A stretch of DNA of 11,670 nucleotides from an uncultured Eudoraea sp. (GCA_905479615.1 CAJQNH010000179.1:1-11670); one strand, 5' to 3'; shown: positions 1 through 8,108, numbered from the stretch's first letter. Made by a program: numbers and translations. The notes: generated by a model from the letters alone, not told the origin.

Positions 1-46
1 ATAGCAACAAGATCCCTTAAACTGAAGTATTTGAAATATACCCCGG

Positions 47-2116
47 TTATTCAGGATACTCAATTCTTAGGTGATAGATATTGGTCAATTTTTGCTTAAG
101 CACCTTCTTTATCATTTCAATCTCTTTAAATGTAATATTGGCATTTAAAAATTGATTTCCATTCATCTGTCCGGTAATGATCTTCTCCACAAATTGGTCT
201 ATAATCTGATATGTTGTGTTATTTAAACTTTTGGATGCTGCCTCCACTGAATCTGCCATCATTAAAATAGCAGTCTCTTTAGAAAATGGGATGGGTCCGG
301 GGTACCTGAAATCTGATTCCTTCACAGTTTCATCTAATTCCTGCTGTTTTTTATAGAAATAATACACGAAACTGGTTCCGTGATGTGTCCTAATAAAATC
401 GATTACCCTGTCTGGTAAATTGTACTTTCGGGCAAGTTCTATTCCTTCAATAACATGATTGATGATTATTCCGGCGCTTTCTTTAGGATCCAGATCGTCA
501 TGTGGATTTATACTGGTTACCTGGTTTTCAGTAAAATAGGTAGGATTGTTCATTTTACCAATATCATGGTATAATGCCCCTACCCTGACCAGCATGGCAT
601 TTGCGCCAATTTCATTTGCGGAAGCTTCGGCAAGATTCGCAACCTGAAGAGAATGGTGAAAGGTTCCCGGTGCCTTATTTGAGAGCTCCTTCAGTAATTT
701 GGAATTTGTATCGGACAACTCGAGCAGAGAAACATCTGAGACCATGCCAAACATTTTCTCATAGATGTAGATAAGTGGTTGTGCAAAAAGGGTAATCATA
801 CCATTTAAAAAGAAAAACCCAAATATGTACCAGTTCACGTTGTCGAGATTGCCTTCGTGAATAATATGAAAAGCAAAATAACCAATAATATAGATAAGGG
901 TTATCTGTCCTACAGAAATAAATAAATTGGCCCTTTTATAGAGTTCAGATACTGTTAGAATGGTTACGATCCCTGCAATGATCTGGAGAAAAATATATTC
1001 AAAGCTGTTGGGAACTACAAAGCCTAAAATAAGTACGGTTAAGACGTGTACAAAAAGTCCAAGCCGGGCATCAAAAAAGGTTTTCAGTATTAATGGCATT
1101 ATACACAACGGAACCACATAAACATAAGCCTCATTATATTTTACCACCATGGTGGTTATAAATACCAAGAGTAAAATATTAAAGAAAATAAAAGTAACTT
1201 TAACATTGTTCCTAAAAACTTCAGGCCTGTATTTTTTGAGAAACAAAAATAGCATCATCAGTACCAGGGCCACAAGAATGGTATACCCGAAAAGGATAAA
1301 ATAGTAATTATTTTCAGTCCATAATTCAGATTCATATTCCGCTTTTAAAGACTCCAGTATTTTCAAATTATCAGCTTCTACTACCTCTCCCCTGGCTATT
1401 ATAAGTTTTCCTTCATCTACATTACCCCTTGTTGAAGAAATTTCAGAAATGGCCTCCTCCAGCTCCCTTTTGGTAAGTTCCTCATCAAAGGACACATTGG
1501 GTTGTAGAACATCAAAAAAAAGAGTTTTAAAGTCTTCATCATAACTTCCAAGCCTCTTGTCTTTTAGCATCTTAGTTATGGAGTCATCCATAACCCCCAT
1601 TCTATAAAGTGCATCAGATTGTAAACGCCTTGCTTCTCCATCCTTTATAAGATAAAGATTGTTTTTGGCGATTAGTTCGTCTACCTTTTTTAAGATTCCG
1701 TAAGTATATATGGTATCCAGAAAATCTTTTCCGGCTGCTTCTAAAATACGCCTGGATCTGTTACTAAATTTTTCAGTACTGAAAATAACCGGAAATTTAT
1801 CTGCAAAAACCTGATAGGCTTCTGAGGCAGCTGCTTCGTCATAATAATAATATTCTACCTGATCACTTTCAATTGCATTTCTTTCTTCAGTAATTTCATC
1901 AGCTGTTTTCTTTATGGAAAAGTCGAAGGGGGCATAAAGATTTTCATACTGCCATGGTTTACCTTTCTGAAATTCATATTTGAACTTACCTCCTCTTGGG
2001 AAGAAAAATACAATACAGGCTATGGTTATAACATATAGCATGTATTTGTAGATAATTGATTGGTTTTTATAAACGCCGTCTAAGGTTTTGCCCATTACAG
2101 AAAGTATCTTCTTCAA
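47..2116 (-). CDS. pgpH: PgpH-type 7TM-HD membrane phosphodiesterase, probably hydrolysing cyclic di-AMP
   Basis: Predicted inner-membrane enzyme that hydrolyses the second messenger c-di-AMP; the substrate is known for the PgpH family and inferred here. Residues 26-40 form one membrane segment. Residues about 45-265 are the extracytoplasmic 7TMR-HDED-type domain. About seven hydrophobic segments lie between 272 and 452, and the cytoplasmic HD domain follows. Metal-site motifs are visible: HH at 487-488, HDIGK at 517-521, H554, HH at 578-579, and D622 within MMADSVEA. The length (689 aa) is near that of flavobacterial relatives. The start is uncertain. The longest reading opens with TTG at 2116, but the first ATG is at 2095 (residue 8), and a perfect -7 promoter element covers the TTG, so I favour 2095. 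An in-frame stop at 2135-2137 excludes a longer form. It is transcribed divergently from the thiolase gene. Family assignment is firm; the exact substrate is less so. Confidence 0.93.
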   Translation of the reverse strand: MKKILSVMGKTLDGVYKNQSIIYKYMLYVITIACIVFFFPRGGKFKYEFQKGKPWQYENLYAPFDFSIKKTADEITEERNAIESDQVEYYYYDEAAASEAYQVFADKFPVIFSTEKFSNRSRRILEAAGKDFLDTIYTYGILKKVDELIAKNNLYLIKDGEARRLQSDALYRMGVMDDSITKMLKDKRLGSYDEDFKTLFFDVLQPNVSFDEELTKRELEEAISEISSTRGNVDEGKLIIARGEVVEADNLKILESLKAEYESELWTENNYYFILFGYTILVALVLMMLFLFLKKYRPEVFRNNVKVTFIFFNILLLVFITTMVVKYNEAYVYVVPLCIMPLILKTFFDARLGLFVHVLTVLILGFVVPNSFEYIFLQIIAGIVTILTVSELYKRANLFISVGQITLIYIIGYFAFHIIHEGNLDNVNWYIFGFFFLNGMITLFAQPLIYIYEKMFGMVSDVSLLELSDTNSKLLKELSNKAPGTFHHSLQVANLAEASANEIGANAMLVRVGALYHDIGKMNNPTYFTENQVTSINPHDDLDPKESAGIIINHVIEGIELARKYNLPDRVIDFIRTHHGTSFVYYFYKKQQELDETVKESDFRYPGPIPFSKETAILMMADSVEAASKSLNNTTYQIIDQFVEKIITGQMNGNQFLNANITFKEIEMIKKVLKQKLTNIYHLRIEYPE

Positions 2117-2121
2117 AAATA
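2114..2121 (-). promoter_or_regulatory. Candidate -7 promoter element for the HD phosphodiesterase gene
   Basis: Read on the minus strand these eight bases are TATTTTTG, an exact match to the Bacteroidota -7 consensus TANNTTTG. The element ends 18 nt before the ATG at 2095 and includes the TTG at 2116. If it is used, transcription would begin downstream of that TTG, leaving the ATG at 2095 as the start. No convincing TTTG is seen at the expected -33 distance, so the assignment rests on the -7 match and position only. Confidence 0.3.
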
Positions 2122-2185
2122 GAAAATAATAGCATCATCGCTTGCCTTTTAGAGACTAAACACCATGCATTGCACTTTAATTTAT

Positions 2186-2193
2186 TAATTTCG
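2186..2193 (+). promoter_or_regulatory. Candidate -7 promoter element for the thiolase operon
   Basis: TAATTTCG matches TANNTTTG at all but one position and ends 20 nt before the ATG at 2214, a distance similar to those of the candidate elements before the HD gene and clpC. A transcript started from it would begin about at the upstream ATG (2202), which favours 2214 as the true start. No clear -33 TTTG is present at 17-23 nt. The whole 85-bp divergent region (2117-2201) otherwise shows only AT-rich sequence. Confidence 0.25.
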
Positions 2194-2213
2194 CGTAGTT
2201 AATGGATTTTCTT

Positions 2214-3389
2214 ATGAAAGAGGTTGTCATTGTATCTGTAGCCAGAACACCTATTGGAAGTTTTATGGGTTCTCTATCCACTATTTCGGCTCCAAAGTTA
2301 GGAGCTATAGCAATAAAAGGTGCCCTGGATAAAATAAATCTGAGCCCAAATGATGTTGATGAAGTACTCATGGGCAATGTTGTGCAGGCGGGAACCGGAC
2401 AGGCTCCTGCAAGACAGGCTGCCATATTTGCCGGTATCCCCGACACTGTTCCTTGTACTACTATAAATAAGGTTTGTGCATCGGGAATGAAAGCCGTAAT
2501 GCAGGCGGCTCAATCTATTGCTTTGGGTGACACCTCAGTGGTTATTGCCGGAGGGATGGAGAATATGAGCCTGATTCCGCATTTTGTTTATATGAGAACG
2601 GGACAGAAATTTGGACCCGCAACATTGGTAGATGGTATGCAAAAAGATGGTTTGGTTGACGTTTATGACCAGAATGCCATGGGAGTGTGTGCAGATGCCT
2701 GTGCATCAGAATATGATTTCAGCAGGGAAGATCAGGATAACTTTGCCATCCAATCCTATAAACGATCTACGGAGGCCTGGAAATCTGGAAAATTTACTGA
2801 TGAAGTTATACCGGTAGAAGTCCCTCAAAGAAGGGGTGAACCGATCATTGTGGCCGAGGATGAAGAATATAAGAATGTAAAATTAGATAAGATACCTGCG
2901 TTGCGGCCGGCATTCACAAAAGACGGTACGGTTACCGCCGCTAATGCATCAACTATTAATGATGGTGCAGCCGCCCTGGTATTAATGAGCGTTGAAAAGG
3001 CCAAAGAAATGGGTTTAAAACCTATAGCGACTATTAAAAGTTATGCAGATGCAGCCCAGGAACCAAAGTGGTTTACGACAGCACCGGCCAAAGCACTTCC
3101 GAAAGCAATTGCAAAAGCGGGAATTTCCATAGATGATATTGACTATTTTGAGTTTAATGAAGCATTTGCAGTTGTAGGTCTAGCCAATATGAAGCTTTTA
3201 AAACTTCATGATAGTAATGTAAATGTAAATGGTGGTGCGGTCTCCCTTGGACATCCCTTAGGATGCTCCGGGGCACGGATTGTTATTACCTTATTGAGTG
3301 TATTAAAACAAAATGATGGCAAAATAGGAGCTGCGGCTATCTGCAATGGTGGTGGTGGCGCTTCAGCAATTATTTTGGAAAGAAATTAA
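2214..3389 (+). CDS. Acetyl-CoA C-acetyltransferase (thiolase, ACAT1-like)
   Basis: Cytosolic thiolase that condenses two acetyl-CoA to acetoacetyl-CoA or runs the reverse thiolysis. From the ATG at 2214 the protein has 391 aa, the usual thiolase length. The in-frame ATG at 2202 adds only MDFL and looks spurious, since family members start close to MKEVVIVSVARTPIG. All active-site motifs are intact: nucleophile Cys88 in INKVCASGM, the NEAFA motif, His347 in GGAVSLGHPLG, and Cys377 in CNGGGGASA. The CNGGGGASA ending and the run before His347 resemble mitochondrial ACAT1 more than the PhaA type with CIGGGQG. The NlpC/P60-like gene follows after 21 nt and is probably co-transcribed. No PHB or ketone-body genes are adjacent, so whether it works in degradation (for example of isoleucine) or in synthesis cannot be told from this window. 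Confidence 0.95.
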   Translation: MKEVVIVSVARTPIGSFMGSLSTISAPKLGAIAIKGALDKINLSPNDVDEVLMGNVVQAGTGQAPARQAAIFAGIPDTVPCTTINKVCASGMKAVMQAAQSIALGDTSVVIAGGMENMSLIPHFVYMRTGQKFGPATLVDGMQKDGLVDVYDQNAMGVCADACASEYDFSREDQDNFAIQSYKRSTEAWKSGKFTDEVIPVEVPQRRGEPIIVAEDEEYKNVKLDKIPALRPAFTKDGTVTAANASTINDGAAALVLMSVEKAKEMGLKPIATIKSYADAAQEPKWFTTAPAKALPKAIAKAGISIDDIDYFEFNEAFAVVGLANMKLLKLHDSNVNVNGGAVSLGHPLGCSGARIVITLLSVLKQNDGKIGAAAICNGGGGASAIILERN

Positions 3390-3410
3390 TTTTCGCTGCA
3401 ACGGTAGCCT

Positions 3411-4163
3411 ATGCATCACGGTATTTGTAACCTTAATATTGTACCAATTAGAATTCTTGCAGAAGATACCAGTGAGATGGTAACCCAACTACTTTATGGG
3501 GATCATTTTAAAATTCTGGAAAAAAGAAAGTTTTGGAGTAAAATTCGCGATGCCTACGATGGATCTGAGGGATGGGTGCGCAACAATCAATTTGTTCCAA
3601 TAGAAAAATCTGATTACCAATCTCTGAAAACTTCAGTGGAACATAAATTTTCATCAGATCTGGTATCTTATGTTAATGATGCGCAGAAGGTAATGATACC
3701 TATAGTACTTGGCTCCTCTCTTAATAGTTTAAAATTGCTTTCACATCAATTTGACGGGGACTCAATAAATGAAAAAAAGGGTAAACCCAATTTGATTATT
3801 ACCGCACTGTACTATTTAAACGCACCCTATCAATGGGGAGGAAAAACGCCCTTTGGAATAGACGCTCCCGGTTTTACACAAATGACATATAAGATAAATG
3901 GCTATACCCTATTAAGGCGTGCAGAAGAACAAGCTACACAGGGTGAAGCCTTGAGTTTTATCGAAGAAAGCGAGCCGGGTGACCTTGCATTTTTTGACAA
4001 CAATGAAGGCCAGATAACTCATGTAGGCCTTATAATGCAGGATAATTTTATCATCCATGTGTTTGGCAAAGTAAGAATTGACAGACTAGACCACACCGGT
4101 ATCTTCAATACAGAACAAAGAAAGTATACCCATAAATTAAGAGTAATAAAAAAGGTCATATAA
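3411..4163 (+). CDS. SH3-like plus NlpC/P60 (C40) domain protein with catalytic Cys replaced by Ala
   Basis: The 250-aa protein has an N-terminal SH3-like region (about residues 5-65, ending in the typical GSEGWVRNNQFVPI) and a C-terminal NlpC/P60 fold (about 125-248). Active family members cleave peptidoglycan stem peptides with a Cys-His-polar triad. The Cys normally sits in a DCSGF motif. Here that motif reads DAPGF (residues 151-155, gac gct ccc ggt ttt). The second and third active-site positions are kept: His204 in THVG and His216 in IIHVFG. The flanking GGKTPFGI and FTQM blocks are also conserved, so the frame is sound. No signal peptide is evident, as in many flavobacterial relatives. 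It lies 21 nt after the thiolase gene and ends at a terminator. As read, it should bind rather than cut muropeptides, or act as a pseudoenzyme. A sequencing or strain-specific change is the alternative. Confidence 0.88.
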   Translation: MHHGICNLNIVPIRILAEDTSEMVTQLLYGDHFKILEKRKFWSKIRDAYDGSEGWVRNNQFVPIEKSDYQSLKTSVEHKFSSDLVSYVNDAQKVMIPIVLGSSLNSLKLLSHQFDGDSINEKKGKPNLIITALYYLNAPYQWGGKTPFGIDAPGFTQMTYKINGYTLLRRAEEQATQGEALSFIEESEPGDLAFFDNNEGQITHVGLIMQDNFIIHVFGKVRIDRLDHTGIFNTEQRKYTHKLRVIKKVI

Positions 4164-4196
4164 AAAGCCCTGACAATTAATTGCCAGGGCTTTTTT
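4162..4196. terminator. Bidirectional intrinsic terminator between convergent genes
   Basis: An 11-bp perfect stem (4162-4172 pairs with 4185-4195, core AGCCCTG/CAGGGCT) is extended by a small CAA/TTG inner stem around a TTAA loop. It is flanked by an A-run on the left and a T-run on the right, so it terminates both ways. It overlaps the stop codon of the NlpC/P60-like gene and lies 20 bp past the stop of the minus-strand TPR gene, serving both transcription units. Confidence 0.93.
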
Positions 4197-4215
4197 AGTG
4201 GAAAGATAAACTAAA

Positions 4216-5472
4216 TTATTCTCCAAGTAATTTCTTCATTCTCATAAAATTTTCCGTGTCGCCCAAAGCTCCATAAATATTTTTTAGTTGCGTCATTACG
4301 CTTTGATTTTCAGGATTTATTTTCAGAGCTTGTTCCAGGACTGTAGCTCCTTCTCTAAACATGTCATCCTTTTCTTTTTTTATTTCTTCATAACGCGCTA
4401 TATCCGCCTTAGAATTTCCCAGGCTGTTCATTTCGTCTATTAAACCATTTCCCTCATCTACATAGGTCGTAGAGAGATTCAACTGAGCGTTTACATAACT
4501 TGGATCTATCTCCAACGCCCTGTTATATGCTTCCCGGGCTTCTTTTACATTGCCCTGTTCCATATTAATTACACCTATGTTATATTGCAAATCTGCATTA
4601 TCCGGTGCCATTCTAGCTGCTTCTGCCATAAGCTCCTTAAACTTATCCTTATCACCCATTTTGTAATATAAGTTAGCTTCATTTAAGACTAAATTTACAT
4701 CATCCGGATTTTTTGCCCTGGCATCAGAAAAGGCAGCAAGGGCTTTGTCGTCCTGACCTAATTGCGAATAAATCAAAGCCATATTTTTAACTATTTCTGC
4801 ATTCTTTGAAGGAGTTTTTTCATCTATTGGATCTTTATAGGTTCCGGACTTAATCATCAAATCTCTTTGAATTTTTTCCATCACCTCTTCTTGGCCGGAT
4901 TCTATATTGGTAGCCTTGTAGATTATACCGCTGCCATCATAATTAATTTCTCGTAACTCCTCATAATAACCTAAAGCTTCTTCATAATGCCCCCCATTAA
5001 CGGCACTACTTGCGGCATAATATAAATAAATAGTGTCTTTTGGGCTAAGTGTATAACTTAAATACAGCTTTTCTGCGGCCTTTTTATATTCTTTATTTCC
5101 ATTATCTTCAACGGCAGAATTAACCAGGTCTGCTGTTATAGCTGCCAAACGCTGATTTGTTTCGTCAGTATGCTTTCCTTTGGGGCCTTCTATGCTCAGG
5201 ACTTTCTTAAAGGAACTAATTGCTTCATCAAAAGCTTCATTATCACCCTTTTTTGCAAGATCTGCATAGGTTTTACCTCTAAGAAAGAAATAGTCTGCCT
5301 GGATTTTTTCATCTTCTCCGCTGATCATTCCCTGAATTCCATCCAAAGATGCTTTGGCTGAGGTTGCATCACCAGATTTTAATGCCTTTTCGGCAGCTTT
5401 AAGTTCCGTTTTCTGTGAAAATCCGGCTAGCGCATAGCACATAGCAGCCAGAATTAAAAGTTTAGTCTTCAT
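4216..5472 (-). CDS. Exported tetratricopeptide-repeat protein
   Basis: This is a 418-aa protein with an N-terminal signal peptide (MKTKLLILAAMCYALAG, probable cleavage near FSQ at 18-20). There is no proper lipobox, so it is probably a soluble periplasmic protein. Most of the rest is TPR-like helical repeats. Clear units lie at about residues 150-180, 226-256 (ALIYSQLGQDDKALAAF), 260-290 (ANLYYKMGDKDKFKEL) and 294-326 (NIGVINMEQGNVKEAREAY). A more degenerate charged one is at about 365-410. TPRs are protein-binding scaffolds; no catalytic domain is seen and the partner is unknown. It starts 33 nt after the gyrA stop with no room for an obvious promoter, so it is probably the second gene of a gyrA operon. 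It ends at the shared bidirectional terminator. No Shine-Dalgarno sequence precedes the ATG. Confidence 0.9.
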   Translation of the reverse strand: MKTKLLILAAMCYALAGFSQKTELKAAEKALKSGDATSAKASLDGIQGMISGEDEKIQADYFFLRGKTYADLAKKGDNEAFDEAISSFKKVLSIEGPKGKHTDETNQRLAAITADLVNSAVEDNGNKEYKKAAEKLYLSYTLSPKDTIYLYYAASSAVNGGHYEEALGYYEELREINYDGSGIIYKATNIESGQEEVMEKIQRDLMIKSGTYKDPIDEKTPSKNAEIVKNMALIYSQLGQDDKALAAFSDARAKNPDDVNLVLNEANLYYKMGDKDKFKELMAEAARMAPDNADLQYNIGVINMEQGNVKEAREAYNRALEIDPSYVNAQLNLSTTYVDEGNGLIDEMNSLGNSKADIARYEEIKKEKDDMFREGATVLEQALKINPENQSVMTQLKNIYGALGDTENFMRMKKLLGE

Positions 5473-5505
5473 CTTAATGTAAATTTGCTTATTAGTGTTT
5501 ATTAA

Positions 5506-8040
5506 TTATTCTTTATCAGTTTCAGGATTATCCATATCAATAGCTGTGCCATCTTCAGTTTTTACCTCAATATCCATTATATCAACCTCATCCAGATTAT
5601 CCTCATCCTTCATTACTTTGGCGACGGCTGCAATGGAGTCAGTGTCTTTCAGGTTGATCAACTTAACACCTTGAGTGGCCCTACCCATAGTGCGCAGGTC
5701 ATCAACACTCATCCTTATAGCTATACCTGATTTATTTATGATCATTAAGTCATCAGAATCAGAAACATTTTTAATGGCCACAAGACCCCCAGTTTTATCA
5801 GTTATAGAGATGGTCTTAACACCTTTACCTCCTCTATTGGTAATCCTGTAATCATCAATATTGGATCTTTTACCATATCCATTCTCCGAGACCACCAATA
5901 TTTCGTCATCAAAATTATTTACAGACAACATGCCTATTACCTCATCACTTTCATCCGCCAATCTTATACCTCGGACACCAGAGGCATTCCGACCCATAGG
6001 TCTGGTCTTACTTTCTTCAAACCTGATAGCCTTACCGGATTTAAGCCCGAGTAAAATTTGACTTGTACCAGTGGTTAGCTTGGCTTCTATAAGTTCATCA
6101 TCTTCTCTTATATTGATTGCAATAATTCCGTTTTGACGTGGCCTGGAATACTGTTCTAATGATGTCTTTTTAACGGTTCCCTTTTTGCTGGCCATAATAA
6201 CATAATGGCCATTGACATATTCTTCATCCTTTAAATCCCTTGTACAGATAAAGGCTTTTACCTTATCGTCCTGTTCAATATTGACAAGGTTTTGTATGGC
6301 CCTGCCCTTTGATGTTCGGCTACCTTCGGGAATTTCATAAACCCGCATCCAGAAACACTTTCCCTTCTGAGTAAAGAACAACATATACTGATGGTTTGTA
6401 CCAACAAATAAATATTCAAGGAAATCCTCATTTCTTGTAGATGAGGCTTTTTGCCCCACTCCTCCCCTGTTCTGTGTTTTATACTCACTTAACGGAGTCC
6501 TCTTTATGTAACCTGCATGCGAAATCGTGATTACCACCTGTTCGTCAGGGATCATATCTTCTATACTCAGGTCGCCTCCTGCAAAATTTATTTCTGATCT
6601 TCTTTCGTCTCCATATCGTTCTTTTATATCAAGAAGTTCATCCTTAATAATCTGCATTCTTCGATCCTTATTGGCCAGGATATCCTTTAAGTCCGCAATT
6701 GTCTTTATGATCTCATCGTATTCGGAGCGTAATTTATCCTGCTCAAGTCCTGTAAGCTGGCGAAGACGCATCTCCACAATAGCCTTGGCCTGAAGTTCAG
6801 ATAATTTAAATCTTTCTATGAGGTTCTCTCTGGCATTATCTGCATTTGAAGACGCCCTTATGATAGCGATAACTTCATCAATATTATCGGAGGCAATAAT
6901 GAGCCCTTCCAATATATGAGCCCTTTCTTCCGCTTTTTTCAGATCATAAGCAGTACGTCTTACCACTACTTCATGGCGATGCTCAACAAAATAATGAATA
7001 ATCTCTTTTACATTAAGCATTTTTGGTCTTCCATTTACCAATGCAATGTTATTCACACTGAAGGAAGACTGTAATGCTGAATGCTTATATAATGTATTAA
7101 GAACAATATTAGGAATGGCATCCCTTTTAAGGATATATACAATTCGCATTCCCTTTCTATCTGACTCATCCCTAATAGATGATATACCGTCTATCTTTTT
7201 TTCATTGACCAAATCGGCAGTCTTTTTAATCATGTCTGCCTTATTGACCTGATAGGGAATCTCTGTGACAATTATACATTCCCTGCCCTGAACTTCCTCA
7301 AAAGTGGCTTTGGCTCTCATTACAACCCTACCACGTCCTGTATGAAAAGCTTCTCTTACACCATCATAACCGTATATGATCCCCCCGGTAGGAAAGTCGG
7401 GAGCTTTAATGTGTGTAATTAATTCATCTATCTCTATATCCTTATTATCAATATAAGCGATTGTTCCGTCTACTACTTCTGAAAGGTTGTGTGGCGGCAT
7501 ATTGGTTGCCATTCCCACTGCAATACCCGAGGCGCCATTGATCAATAAATTTGGAATCCTGGTGGGAAGAACTGTTGGTTCTTTAAGAGAATCATCAAAA
7601 TTAAGTTGAAAATCCACGGTATCTTTATCGATATCTGCCAACATCTCATCCGCAATTTTGCGCATGCGGGCTTCGGTATACCTCATTGCCGCAGGACTAT
7701 CGCCATCCACAGATCCAAAATTTCCCTGCCCGTCAATTAACATATATCTGAGACTCCACTCCTGAGCCATCCTAACCATACTGTCATAAACAGAGGTGTC
7801 CCCATGTGGATGGTATTTCCCTAAAACCTCCCCGACGATCCTTGCGGATTTCTTGTGTGAACTTGAAGATCGAACACCTAAATCGTGCATGCCAAATAAA
7901 ACTCTCCTGTGAACCGGTTTTAAACCATCCCTGACATCGGGTAGGGCTCGTGACACAATGACCGACATTGAGTAGTCAATGTAGGCTGATTTCATTTCAT
8001 CTTCAATGTTGATCGGGATCAATTTTTCTCCTTCAGCCAT
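5506..8040 (-). CDS. gyrA: DNA gyrase subunit A
   Basis: This is the breakage-reunion subunit of DNA gyrase, which with GyrB introduces negative supercoils using ATP. At 844 aa it has the usual GyrA length. The N-terminal winged-helix core includes SRALPDVRDGLKPVHRR, the HPHGD motif (77-81) and catalytic Tyr121 in AAMRYTEAR, followed by tower and coiled-coil regions to about 490. The C-terminal beta-pinwheel DNA-wrapping domain occupies about 497-810, and an acidic tail ends the protein. The GyrA box is at 523-529 and reads QNRGGVG, keeping the glycine framework but lacking the usual extra basic residues. A second box-like TNRGGKG occurs at 734-740. Thr82 and Asp86 occupy the positions of E. 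coli Ser83 and Asp87 in the quinolone-binding region. A ParC identity is unlikely given the conserved SMSVIVSRALP start and the pinwheel with a box. The TPR gene follows after 33 nt; clpC is divergent upstream. Confidence 0.98.
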   Translation of the reverse strand: MAEGEKLIPINIEDEMKSAYIDYSMSVIVSRALPDVRDGLKPVHRRVLFGMHDLGVRSSSSHKKSARIVGEVLGKYHPHGDTSVYDSMVRMAQEWSLRYMLIDGQGNFGSVDGDSPAAMRYTEARMRKIADEMLADIDKDTVDFQLNFDDSLKEPTVLPTRIPNLLINGASGIAVGMATNMPPHNLSEVVDGTIAYIDNKDIEIDELITHIKAPDFPTGGIIYGYDGVREAFHTGRGRVVMRAKATFEEVQGRECIIVTEIPYQVNKADMIKKTADLVNEKKIDGISSIRDESDRKGMRIVYILKRDAIPNIVLNTLYKHSALQSSFSVNNIALVNGRPKMLNVKEIIHYFVEHRHEVVVRRTAYDLKKAEERAHILEGLIIASDNIDEVIAIIRASSNADNARENLIERFKLSELQAKAIVEMRLRQLTGLEQDKLRSEYDEIIKTIADLKDILANKDRRMQIIKDELLDIKERYGDERRSEINFAGGDLSIEDMIPDEQVVITISHAGYIKRTPLSEYKTQNRGGVGQKASSTRNEDFLEYLFVGTNHQYMLFFTQKGKCFWMRVYEIPEGSRTSKGRAIQNLVNIEQDDKVKAFICTRDLKDEEYVNGHYVIMASKKGTVKKTSLEQYSRPRQNGIIAINIREDDELIEAKLTTGTSQILLGLKSGKAIRFEESKTRPMGRNASGVRGIRLADESDEVIGMLSVNNFDDEILVVSENGYGKRSNIDDYRITNRGGKGVKTISITDKTGGLVAIKNVSDSDDLMIINKSGIAIRMSVDDLRTMGRATQGVKLINLKDTDSIAAVAKVMKDEDNLDEVDIMDIEVKTEDGTAIDMDNPETDKE

Positions 8041-8079
8041 ATAAAATTCTTATTGCTTTGTTGTGTTTAAAATATCTGG

Positions 8080-8108
8080 CCAATATACACAAAATCATAG
8101 CTTACAAA
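8080..8108 (-). promoter_or_regulatory. Candidate gyrA promoter (-33 TTTG, -7 TATATTGG)
   Basis: On the minus strand a TTTG (8108-8105) is followed after 17 nt by TATATTGG (8087-8080), one mismatch from the Bacteroidota -7 consensus TANNTTTG. The spacing is at the short end of the accepted range. Transcription would start near 8073, giving a leader of roughly 30 nt before the gyrA ATG at 8040. This is the best two-element match in the window, but it was found by eye in AT-rich DNA. Confidence 0.4.

Noticed and set aside
2177..2446. Antisense open frame over the start of the thiolase gene
   Set aside because: It lies wholly opposite strong coding sequence, has a low-complexity Ala/Pro/Thr composition and no recognisable domain.
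6527..6793. Plus-strand open frame inside gyrA
   Set aside because: It is a serine/isoleucine-rich shadow of the GyrA coiled-coil region with no start context or homology that I recognise.
5506..8040. ParC (topoisomerase IV) instead of GyrA
   Set aside because: The N-terminal SMSVIVSRALPDVRDG block, the length, and a recognisable though divergent GyrA box favour GyrA.
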